Of a DNA stretch of 64,000 nt, positions 52,738 to 59,865 are shown one piece after another (the first letter of the stretch is position 1; each line of letters starts with the position of its first letter). The translations under genes were made by a program, and so were the position numbers. The DNA lies in contig JAEWBG010000021.1 of the NCBI GenBank assembly GCA_023391335.1, positions 1-64,000 on the forward strand, written 5' to 3'. Source of the DNA: Pseudomonadota bacterium (GTDB lineage: Bacteria > Pseudomonadota > Gammaproteobacteria > Steroidobacterales > Steroidobacteraceae). Below the pieces are notes generated by a model. The model ran no database searches. It was not told the origin of the DNA and saw only the letters and a list, made by a program, of their open reading frames with translations.

Positions 52738-53712
52738 CTATTGAGGGGGAGGTGTACCGAAGTAGTAGTCTCTCGCGAACCGCTCAAGTCGGAACGCGTC
52801 TAGACCGTGGTACGGTTGATCCGTCCTTTCTTGTCCGCGGTATTCAACGCGATGCGTAAGCACGGTTCCATCTATGTACGGCCCGCTGTCAATGAGACTC
52901 ACTCCCTCATTGATACGATAGCTTGTAAGAATGAATTCGCGCACTTTGTCGCAAACGTAATTGGCAGCCCGAGTTAGCTCGAGCGCTAGGTCCTCTACCA
53001 GGGCAACGTGTTGGTGAAACTGCTTGGCAAGTTGCTTGTAGCGCACCTCATCCCATCGATCGTTCTTGTAGAATTTCTCGGTCTGCCACTCATCGTCGCC
53101 CCACTTAACGGCATGCTCATCAAAGACAGAGCGCAAGTCCTGCGCAACCAGTCGGAAGTTTGTTAGCGCAGCCTCTAGCTGTGGATAACGATGCGGCCAT
53201 ACACGTCCGAGTATCCAGGGGCCAATCTCCCCAAGAGCTCGCCTCATTTCAGCGCTTAGCGAAGGTTGTCCATGGAAGGTGAGTGACGAGGCCCAATTCT
53301 TCCACTCATCAACGCGCATCCGCGTCGCCCACTCCGCGACGTAGCCGGCATAGGTTTCGTCGTCGGCCTGTTTGGGGGCATCGAATCCGAGATTCGACCT
53401 GACCCACTGTTCGTGCTTGCTCTTTAGTTCTTTGAGCGCTTCAACCGTGTACGCGTTTGGTTGGTCATCTACGACTTTATGATGCACGTTGCAAAGCAAG
53501 ATTAGATTTGCATAGGTATCACGTTGCTGTGCTGTGAGATCGGAATTGCCTCTCGGACCATCCGAACTCTGAGCAACTATATGGCATTCCTCTCCGACCA
53601 CCGAGGGATCATCCGTCTCCGAAGCATCGACGACGAGTTCTAGCTTGCATACCGCACATCGACTGGCGGCCCTCCCCCAGAGCATTTTCCGAGTCTTAAT
53701 TGAGATGGTCAT
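52738..53712 (-). CDS. HNH endonuclease-domain protein
   Basis: A 324-residue protein: an N-terminal HNH domain (TRKMLWGRAASRCAVCKLELVVD, VGEECHIVAQSSDGPRGNSDL, NLILLCNVHHKVVDDQPNAY, ending near residue 100 at KHEQWV) and a helical C-terminal part with no known motif. The start at the ATG of 53712 (MTISIKTRK) is preferred to 53763. HNH proteins of this kind appear in defence and mobile islands. It lies downstream of a HEPN-like gene on the same strand after a 160-base gap. Confidence 0.78.
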   Translation of the reverse strand: MTISIKTRKMLWGRAASRCAVCKLELVVDASETDDPSVVGEECHIVAQSSDGPRGNSDLTAQQRDTYANLILLCNVHHKVVDDQPNAYTVEALKELKSKHEQWVRSNLGFDAPKQADDETYAGYVAEWATRMRVDEWKNWASSLTFHGQPSLSAEMRRALGEIGPWILGRVWPHRYPQLEAALTNFRLVAQDLRSVFDEHAVKWGDDEWQTEKFYKNDRWDEVRYKQLAKQFHQHVALVEDLALELTRAANYVCDKVREFILTSYRINEGVSLIDSGPYIDGTVLTHRVEYRGQERTDQPYHGLDAFRLERFARDYYFGTPPPQ

Positions 53713-53872
53713 CGCGCGGCTACACCAAACGATTTGGAACGGATGAGCGTCTAAGAACGCCAATAAGCCGATTGCCCAACAAGCGGCGCACTGCTCGAAG
53801 CAAGAAAGCCAATAGCCTTAAATCGCCTACTGAGTTGCAGTGATGTCACTTGGTACTGAGCATTGTTCGAGA

Positions 53873-54478
53873 TCATTGTGTCCCGGCTGGCCAAACTACG
53901 AGGTTGTACTTGATACCGCGAGAGTTGAACTCCTGCTGCATCCAGTGCACGAGCTTCAAGACCAAAACAACTTGGACCAGGGCCATCCTTTTCTTTATGT
54001 CCGCGGTCGCCCACGTGTACGTGAACCCCTTCCGAATTCCGCTCGCGTCCTGTCCCTCTAGATAGATCTCGAACTGCTCACAAGGAAGGAGCGGATGAAT
54101 CGAAGGTAGAGCATCTACTGCGTTACGAAGCCCATCCAGTGCGCTGTCCTCGAGTTTGTACTTTCTCTGATGAGAGTATCGGTTCCGTATCGTGTTGACG
54201 CGATCAAACACCTCGGCAAATTCCGAATGAAATCCTAAATTCTTACAGATGAAGAGCTTCGTCTTGAACGGCACGAACCCTCCTTCGAACAGATCTTCCG
54301 TGGCAGTCGCTCGCGCCCCCCAGATATTCAGGAATTCCTCTAGCACGAGATGTGCACGCAACACGACTGTTGCCTCATCAAGTGCGTTCACCATGGTCAT
54401 GTAGTCTTCCGCGTCAAACACGCGCCCAAAGTCGCCTCCGATGCTGACATGACCTGATCCAATCTGCGGCTTGTTCAT
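53873..54478 (-). CDS. HEPN-like hypothetical protein
   Basis: A 201-residue, mostly helical protein of unknown family. Near residues 100-110 it has TIRNRYSHQRKYKLED, which fits the Rx4H motif of HEPN ribonucleases (Arg-Asn-Arg-Tyr-Ser-His). It lies in the minus-strand series that begins with XRE/ImmA. If a HEPN toxin, it would be an RNA cleaver, but the assignment rests on one motif and helix content. Confidence 0.55.
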   Translation of the reverse strand: MNKPQIGSGHVSIGGDFGRVFDAEDYMTMVNALDEATVVLRAHLVLEEFLNIWGARATATEDLFEGGFVPFKTKLFICKNLGFHSEFAEVFDRVNTIRNRYSHQRKYKLEDSALDGLRNAVDALPSIHPLLPCEQFEIYLEGQDASGIRKGFTYTWATADIKKRMALVQVVLVLKLVHWMQQEFNSRGIKYNLVVWPAGTQ

Positions 54479-54598
54479 AAGCTATAACTCTCCTGTTCAC
54501 GCGTGCGTCGCACCTGTAAGGCAGTGGACCACGGACTCACCTAAGTCAGCGGAGTGCATCGGCACGTCGATGTTGCGCGAAATGGAACTGTGCTTCCT

Positions 54599-55188
54599 TT
54601 ATAAAGCCCTTGTAGAAGTTGAGTGCGATGCGGGCCGCGTCGAAAGGGTACAAATGCAGTAATGATTTCCCCGGTGGCTGTTCGGAACTTCATACCACAC
54701 GCCGCGATCTCTAAATCGCACAAGCATTGGCGCGGTGGGAAGGACATGCGCTTCATAGTCCAGCAAAGAGTCGTGCGAGGCGGTATCGATATCGATCGTA
54801 AGAACACCGTCGTCGAGTGTCGACGTGATGCTCTTGATGCTGAATGGAACGCCTGCCTTGTCGCGAACCATGACTCGAATCGGCTTATCGATTGTTGGGC
54901 AGACTGCGTGTGTTTCGGCATTTCTTGCATGTGCCAAGAACACAAGAAGTGGATCGCGCTTTCGGAGCTGAGCATAGGGCTTGAACCATTGCTGCTGGGA
55001 GCCCTTCTCGCATCGAATCGCACGCCGCATGGTCCCAGGGCGCGTTCGATGCGGAAGAGGAAATTCTGCCATGCCTCGTGAAACGCGGAGAACTGCACGG
55101 CCGCTGACATCCTGCCAATTGCGCGCTCGGCAACCTCGAGATCACTAAGGGCGACCGCAAGAGACGCCGATCGGTTCACAGGGTTCAA
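54599..55188 (-). pseudogene. Hypothetical protein gene with probable frameshift
   Basis: One frame gives the N-terminus SASLAVALSDLEVAERAIGR..AWQNFLFRIERA (start TTG 55188 or GTG 55179). Another frame gives the sensible continuation QQQWFKPYAQLRKRDPLLVFLAHARNAETHAV..SLLDYEAHVLPTAPM to the stop at 54599. The junction lies at about 55020-55050. Read together they form one protein of about 195 residues, so a small indel appears to have broken it. Programmed shifting or a sequencing error is not excluded. Family unknown. Confidence 0.55.
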
Positions 55189-55227
55189 GGGTTAAGGCTC
55201 GAGTCCGGTCTGACTTCCGCTTCCGAC

Positions 55228-56229
55228 CTATTTGTGTGCGGCCATCGCGCCTGCTAGCTTCTCGACAAGCATTAAGCAATCGCGGACAGCTGATTCGTGA
55301 ACAACTAGACGCTGCCCAATCTGGTATGCAGTGTCGCCGCTTCGTGAGAGATAGTCGGCATCTACCAACCCTTGCGTGTGCGCGAGGAGGTGACGTTGCT
55401 GGAAGAAGCGCGTAAGAGCGGCGAGCTCAGTCGCATCGAGATAGTCGCTGTATCGCTTGACGGTGGCCGAGTGCCACAGGTCGCTACCATCTGCGAGATT
55501 CTGAAACGCATTGCGGCGAGCCCTAGGCGCAGATGGATAACGCGCGTACAGAATTTCGGCATAGCGCTGGAAACTCGTGACGGCATTCTGCAAACCGTTC
55601 TCGATGATTAGGCGCGTCGTTGTCTCGGCAGTATCCCGATCCGCTATCGCTGTGCGGACGCTAGGGAGCGCATTGAGCGCGTTGCGGATTGCCGCGACGG
55701 ATTGCCCGAACATCACATCAGCTGCATTGTGGCCGCATGCGGGACAGAAAAATGCTGCCCCGATGACGGCGTACCGGCACTTGCAAGCGGGGCACGTGAT
55801 CTTGAGACGCATCGGCTCGGCGGCTGCAGGAGGCAGCAGCACATCCTGAGGACGGTCGTTTACGTGCATCGTGATGCGAATGAAACTGTTCCGTTGCTGC
55901 CTTTGGTTCCAGCGCTGCGCATCGCGTTGCATCGCGCTGCTTAGGCGCTGTTCAACTTTCGCGAATGCAGCGTCCTGCGCGTGCTCGATCTGCTCTTTCG
56001 TAAACCACTTGCCGGAATCGGCCACATGACGACAAAAGGGACAAAACACCTCTTCGTCGCGAACCTTATCGCGCCAGTCATCGTCGTGAACCTTGAACTG
56101 CGCGAGGCACTCCTGAGACGGGCATTCCCGGTCGAGATATCCGTCTGCATCTGGAGGTATGGATATAGAAACCGAAACCTGATTTGTGCCTTCAAGGCTG
56201 CGCAATTCGCGAATCAGATCATCGAACAT
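55228..56229 (-). CDS. Zinc-ribbon plus HEPN-like protein
   Basis: A 333-residue protein. The N-terminal part has a Cys cluster (CPSQECLAQF, CPFCRH). A middle zinc ribbon follows (CPACKCRYAVIGAAFFCPACGHN, about 144-166). The C-terminal half is helical with RHLLAHTQGLVDADYL, an Rx4H motif (Arg-His-Leu-Leu-Ala-His) as in HEPN ribonucleases, about residue 285. It lies 12 bases downstream of the ImmA gene's stop, so it should share that operon. Function is not assigned; RNA or nucleic-acid binding is inferred from the ribbons and HEPN motif. Confidence 0.6.
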   Translation of the reverse strand: MFDDLIRELRSLEGTNQVSVSISIPPDADGYLDRECPSQECLAQFKVHDDDWRDKVRDEEVFCPFCRHVADSGKWFTKEQIEHAQDAAFAKVEQRLSSAMQRDAQRWNQRQQRNSFIRITMHVNDRPQDVLLPPAAAEPMRLKITCPACKCRYAVIGAAFFCPACGHNAADVMFGQSVAAIRNALNALPSVRTAIADRDTAETTTRLIIENGLQNAVTSFQRYAEILYARYPSAPRARRNAFQNLADGSDLWHSATVKRYSDYLDATELAALTRFFQQRHLLAHTQGLVDADYLSRSGDTAYQIGQRLVVHESAVRDCLMLVEKLAGAMAAHK

Positions 56230-56241
56230 TTATTACTCCAA

Positions 56242-57114
56242 TCAGCGCCGAAACTTTGGCGTCCAGGAATCGATCATTTCTTGCTCGTCGTCAGATTCCT
56301 GCGGGTCCGGCAGGTCCGTGGCTGTTAGGACGGTAAGCGTCTTTCCGTAGTTGCCCAGCCCGACGACTTCTTCTTCGAGGTCCACATCGAGCGAGCCACC
56401 GAACCACTCCTGAAGATGGCTGCTCCCGTCGGTCCGCTGACCACCGATAACATTCGCCAGGTCGTCATTAAATGTGTGCGTCACGGATGAACGTGGGAGC
56501 ACCGATCCCTTACGCATCCAGTCGATTCCGCGCAGCTCGCGCAGCGAGTCCGACATGAAGCAGTAATCGATGGACTGGCCCGTGCTAACGACGACTGCCA
56601 CGGGGTCAGGCGTGCGTTGTGCGTAGCGAATTGCCGTCGCAGTCAACGACGTTTCGCATTCCCTCGCCAACATGTCCACCGCATCCAGTCCGCTGCCAGC
56701 CCTGTCCATGACGCGGTCAAAGAGTTTTCCGGGCATCAGTAACGCAGCTGAAAAGTGATCAGCCTCCAGCTCGTGCTGGTCCTTCGAGACGAAGCCGCCT
56801 TCTGATGCGTGCGCGCCGGTTCGTAGGACGAGCTCAGGGTGGCCCGGCAGTCGGAAGTGACCGATTTCGTGCCCCACCGAGAAGCGCTCGAAACCTGCAT
56901 TGCCGAGATAGGTGGCGAAAAAGATTCCGAATACGTCATTGAAGCGAAGGAGCATTCCTGAAACTCCGCGCTTAGTCGTGGGCAGTGGCCTTACTTCAAT
57001 ATCGAGTTCACGGGCAATTGCGAACGGGCAGACGGGCAAGGTGCTGATTCCCAGCTCAAGAATCAGCGCTTCTGCCTCGCGTGCAGCCGCAATCTGCCAG
57101 AGAGATGACCCCAT
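56242..57114 (-). CDS. ImmA/IrrE-family metallopeptidase
   Basis: A 290-residue protein with the zinc-peptidase core SVGHEIGHFRLPGHPE (HExxH) and third ligand in ELEADHFSAALLMP. The N-terminal EAEALILELGISTLPVCPFAIARELDIEVR is typical of the family. ImmA-type proteases cleave their partner XRE repressor on a stress cue, and such a repressor is directly upstream (TGATG overlap at 57112-57116). An extra C-terminal part of about 130 residues (from about 165) has no identified domain. Confidence 0.9.
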   Translation of the reverse strand: MGSSLWQIAAAREAEALILELGISTLPVCPFAIARELDIEVRPLPTTKRGVSGMLLRFNDVFGIFFATYLGNAGFERFSVGHEIGHFRLPGHPELVLRTGAHASEGGFVSKDQHELEADHFSAALLMPGKLFDRVMDRAGSGLDAVDMLARECETSLTATAIRYAQRTPDPVAVVVSTGQSIDYCFMSDSLRELRGIDWMRKGSVLPRSSVTHTFNDDLANVIGGQRTDGSSHLQEWFGGSLDVDLEEEVVGLGNYGKTLTVLTATDLPDPQESDDEQEMIDSWTPKFRR

Positions 57115-57461
57115 CAGCCCCTTCCTTGTCGCTCCTTGCTGCGTTTGGCGAGGCTGGACATGAAATCACGCGCAAGCTCGCGCTCTTCCATATTGAGATT
57201 TTCAAAGTCACGGAATAACTGATCGCCCTCGATGCCTGAGCCCGTAGGGTCGTCGGTCCGACCCATGAGGTAATCGACCGTGGTTTCCAGCGCATCTGCA
57301 AGACGGCGCAGGTTATCGAAGGACGGCTTGCGTGTTCCCGTCTCGAAATGGGAAATAGCAGTTGCTTGCAACCCTGCGCGCTTGGCCAGCTCCTCCTGAT
57401 TCAAGCCGCGCAGACTACGAAGCGCCTGCAAGCGTTGAGGAAAGGGATCTTTCGACTTCAT
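57114..57461 (-). CDS. XRE-family repressor paired with ImmA protease
   Basis: A 115-residue regulator with N-terminal HTH: LQALRSLRGLNQEELAKRAGLQATAISHFETGTRKPSFDNLRRLADAL, followed by a short tail that could be the cleavage region. The start is ATG 57461. Its start overlaps no other gene; the divergent HNH/ubiquitin-like operon begins 137 bases away. Half-sites TTGACGAT/C at 57472 and 57494 and the palindrome at 57542-57557 are in this gap, so it probably controls both directions. Confidence 0.9.
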   Translation of the reverse strand: MKSKDPFPQRLQALRSLRGLNQEELAKRAGLQATAISHFETGTRKPSFDNLRRLADALETTVDYLMGRTDDPTGSGIEGDQLFRDFENLNMEERELARDFMSSLAKRSKERQGRG

Positions 57462-57471
57462 TGACTTCTAC

Positions 57472-57501
57472 TTGACGATTCCGTATAGTTTGAGTTGACG
57501 A
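57472..57501. promoter_or_regulatory. Repressor half-sites over the XRE promoter
   Basis: TTGACGAT (57472-57479) and TTGACGAC (57494-57501) repeat the half-sequence of the palindrome at 57542. A minus-strand promoter candidate TTGCCG-19-TATACG (57512 to 57482) overlaps them. This arrangement suits negative autoregulation of the XRE/ImmA operon. Confidence 0.5.
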
Positions 57502-57505
57502 CATT

Positions 57506-57530
57506 GCGGCAAGCGAGGCCGCCTTTTTTT
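57506..57530 (+). terminator. Hairpin with T-tract, or A-tract upstream of the XRE promoter
   Basis: GCGGC, 7-base loop, GCCGC, then C and seven T on plus: a compact Rho-independent terminator between two divergent genes. It would stop plus-strand RNA coming through the xre start region. On minus it reads as an A-tract that could serve as an UP element. Confidence 0.5.
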
Positions 57531-57541
57531 GGCTCTCACAC

Positions 57542-57557
57542 TTGACGATATCGTCAA
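57542..57557. promoter_or_regulatory. Perfect 16-base palindromic operator
   Basis: TTGACGATATCGTCAA is a perfect palindrome with TTGACG usable as -35 of the rightward promoter. It is 40 bases before the HNH start at 57598. Its half-site recurs twice on the XRE side, so the XRE protein is the likely ligand. Confidence 0.7.
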
Positions 57558-57597
57558 CTGTAGCATTACACCTTAGCTGTTTTAAAGGCAGATCGAA

Positions 57598-57906
57598 ATG
57601 GCACGAAGCTTTAATACCGATATCAGCGGGCGCCCTTTTGCAAATACGACAGTCAGCGCAATCTGGGATAAGGGGCGGATCATCGACGGATATGACCGCA
57701 ACACTTGGCGCTACGACATTACCGGCAAGCCGATTAAGTATTCGGAATACGGCAACGTGAATTCTCAGTACGGCTGGGAAGTCGATCACATTAAACCGGT
57801 GGCGAAGGGAGGCACGGATGAACTCTCGAACCTGCAGCCGCTGCAATGGGCAAACAATCGCAGCAAGGGCGATATGTATCCGTGGTCGGGACGGGTTGCC
57901 GCGTGA
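57598..57906 (+). CDS. Small HNH endonuclease-like protein
   Basis: A 102-residue protein, essentially one HNH domain: WEVDHIKPVAKGGTDELSNLQPLQWANNRSKGD holds the Asp-His, first Asn and last Asn of the motif, preceded by beta hairpin residues. AAAGG lies upstream of the ATG. It is the first gene of the plus-strand operon with ubiquitin-like and E1-like genes, with the next start 78 bases away. Nuclease activity is plausible but not proven; small HNH genes are also common on phage-like islands. Confidence 0.8.
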   Translation: MARSFNTDISGRPFANTTVSAIWDKGRIIDGYDRNTWRYDITGKPIKYSEYGNVNSQYGWEVDHIKPVAKGGTDELSNLQPLQWANNRSKGDMYPWSGRVAA

Positions 57907-57984
57907 TAGCGGCGTCTTTGCTCTGGTTGGATCAGTCCGATGGTTATGGCTGCTCTGCGTCCAAGCTCTTATGAGGAATTGATC

Positions 57985-58236
57985 ATGTCACATGACAAGC
58001 AATACGAAATTATCGTGAACGGCACGGAGCACAGGGTGCACACCGACGTGCTGACGTTCAGCGCGATTATCGAAATCGCATTTCCTGGCCATCCGACGAA
58101 TCCGGATATTGTGTTCTCAGTGACGTTCGAGCACGCGCAGAGCAAGCCTCATCAGGGCACGCTTGCCGCAGGTGGGAGCGTGGAAATTAAGAAGCGCGGG
58201 ACGATCTTCGATGTCACACAAACTAATCGATCGTAA
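57985..58236 (+). CDS. Ubiquitin-like (beta-grasp) protein
   Basis: An 83-residue protein: QYEIIVNGTEHRVHTDVLTFSAIIEIAFPG, then SVTFEHAQSK, and LAAGGSVEIKKRGTIFDVTQTNRS. This recalls the multi-ubiquitin/prokaryotic ubiquitin-like family, here as a single copy. Start at the ATG of 57985 with GAGGA upstream (the longer frame from 57940 is unlikely). The C-terminus is NRS rather than the GG expected of a classic modifier. It overlaps the E1-like gene, a strong functional link. Family assignment is by pattern, so I rate it moderate. Confidence 0.72.
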   Translation: MSHDKQYEIIVNGTEHRVHTDVLTFSAIIEIAFPGHPTNPDIVFSVTFEHAQSKPHQGTLAAGGSVEIKKRGTIFDVTQTNRS

Positions 58237-59419
58237 TGACGACCTTCGGCGGCTCCGCGAGGAAGGATTCAATGTCGATATCCTTGGGGCGAATCTCATC
58301 GTCCGCGACGTTCCGTATTTGAACGAGAAGCGTGAAGTTCTGTACGACGGAGTGCTCATCACAAGTCTGGCCCTCAATGGGGAAATCACTAATCGTCCCG
58401 ACGACCACACAATTCGGTTTGCGGGGCAATATCCGTGCACGAGCGAAGGAGATCCCATCGAAGGTATCCGTGCAGGATCGGAAGTGGTTCGCTTCAGCGA
58501 GAAACTCAGCGCTCAGCATCGGTTTTCGAGCAAGCCGCCGCGCGGCCATTACGAAAACTACTACGAAAAGGTGAGGACGTACGCCGCAATTATTTCTGGC
58601 CCAGCTGCCGTGATCGATCCACACGCTACCGCGCGGACATTCCGCGTTGTTGAGCCAGAGGACGACGACGATTCGCCCTTCCACTATGTCGACACGGCAT
58701 CCGCGCGCGCTGAAATCGACATGGCGACGGCGAAGCTCAAGGTCGAGAAAATCGCTATCGTCGGGCTCGGGGGAACGGGCTCATACGTCTTGGACTTCAT
58801 GGCGAAAACGCCGGTAAAAGAAATCCATCTGTTCGATGGTGATAAGTTTTCGTCCCACAACGCATTCCGTGCTCCCGGCGCCGCCTCTAGAGATGACCTC
58901 CACAAGCAGTTCCTTAAGGTTGAGTACTTCGAGGAGATCTACTCGCGGCTGCACAAAGGCATCGTTGCTCACGGGCAGCACGTTGACGCCACCAATGTAG
59001 AACAACTGCGTGGCATGTCGTGCGTGTTCCTGTGTATCGACGCGGGGCCAGGAAAGAAGTTCATCGTCGAAAAGCTCGAGGAATTCGGCATCCTCTTCAT
59101 CGATACTGGCATGGGCTTGTACGTCAGTAACGAAACCATCGGCGGAATTGTGCGAGTAACGACGAGCGAGCATGGGAAGCGTGAGACCGCTCGTGCTCGC
59201 ATGTCCTTCGCGGGCGATGGTGGTCCAAACGAATACGACAAGAACGTGCAGATCGCTGACCTCAACGCTCTGAACGCCGTTCTCGCGGTTATTCGATGGA
59301 AGAGGCTGCGCGGCTTCTATTTCGATCTGAAGCGCGAGCGATTCACCAGTTACACGATAGGGAACAGTATGTTGTTGAACGAAGACATCATTGCGGAACA
59401 CATTGATGACCGCAGTTGA
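58211..59419 (+). CDS. E1-like ThiF-family adenylyltransferase with N-terminal extra domain
   Basis: A 402-residue protein. The N-terminal half (about 1-165; KLIDRNDDLRRLREEGFNVDI, IVRDVPYLNEKREVLYDGVLI) matches a domain seen in bacterial E1 proteins (DUF6791-like). The C-terminal half has the Rossmann core KIAIVGLGGTGSYVLDFMAKTPVKEIHLFDGD and CVFLCIDAGPGK. It should adenylate the C-terminus of the small ubiquitin-like protein encoded just before. The two genes overlap by 26 bases. Start at the ATG of 58211. Confidence 0.88.
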   Translation: MSHKLIDRNDDLRRLREEGFNVDILGANLIVRDVPYLNEKREVLYDGVLITSLALNGEITNRPDDHTIRFAGQYPCTSEGDPIEGIRAGSEVVRFSEKLSAQHRFSSKPPRGHYENYYEKVRTYAAIISGPAAVIDPHATARTFRVVEPEDDDDSPFHYVDTASARAEIDMATAKLKVEKIAIVGLGGTGSYVLDFMAKTPVKEIHLFDGDKFSSHNAFRAPGAASRDDLHKQFLKVEYFEEIYSRLHKGIVAHGQHVDATNVEQLRGMSCVFLCIDAGPGKKFIVEKLEEFGILFIDTGMGLYVSNETIGGIVRVTTSEHGKRETARARMSFAGDGGPNEYDKNVQIADLNALNAVLAVIRWKRLRGFYFDLKRERFTSYTIGNSMLLNEDIIAEHIDDRS

Positions 59420-59819
59420 GCGCATTAGGGCTGAGTTCGTGGAATTCGTCCCCCAAAAGCTAGAGAGCGGCGTCTTGTATATTTCTCGGAAGTACAAGAC
59501 GGCGAGCCATCTCTGTTGCTGCGGCTGTGGCAACAAGGTGGTAACTCCCTTGAAGCCAGGCGGATGGCAATTAGCGGTTGAGCGTGACCTGATCACCCTA
59601 GATCCGTCGATAGGCAGTTGGAGCTTGCCGTGCCAGTCCCACTACTTCATACGGGGCAGCCGAATCGTCTGGGCGCCGAAGTGGTCGCAAAGCGCGATCC
59701 AGGAAGGCCGACGCAGTGATCAGCTCGCCAGAGAACGCTATTTCGCTGCTCAAGCAGAGACGAATGGTCTTCTGCCAACGATCCTCCGATGGTTTTCGAA
59801 GTTCTTCCGTGCTCGCTGA
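59406..59819 (+). CDS. DUF6527-like Cys-rich protein
   Basis: A 137-residue protein with a metal-site-like cluster HLCCCGCGNKVVTPL (Cys37, 38, 39, 41) and a second CQSHYFIRGSRIVWAP segment (about residues 76-90). This matches the DUF6527 family, which is a regular neighbour of bacterial E1/ubiquitin-like genes. The ATG at 59406 is inside the E1 gene (14-base overlap). It may take the place of an E2-like or ligase subunit, or bind metal; this is inference. It is the last gene of the operon. Confidence 0.8.
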   Translation: MTAVERIRAEFVEFVPQKLESGVLYISRKYKTASHLCCCGCGNKVVTPLKPGGWQLAVERDLITLDPSIGSWSLPCQSHYFIRGSRIVWAPKWSQSAIQEGRRSDQLARERYFAAQAETNGLLPTILRWFSKFFRAR

Positions 59820-59865
59820 TAGCGGCAAAAGGACGCCCACCTTCTGGGTGAGCGGTTGTACGAGG

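Noticed and set aside
52410..52787. Minus-strand reading frame of 125 codons with a sensible-looking middle part
   Set aside because: It crosses a terminator, overlaps the end of the HNH gene, has no ribosome site and matches no family I know.
57985..59819. CBASS type II or canonical Bil system
   Set aside because: There is no cyclase, no E2-like protein and no JAB protease gene here; only E1-like, ubiquitin-like and DUF6527 components are seen.
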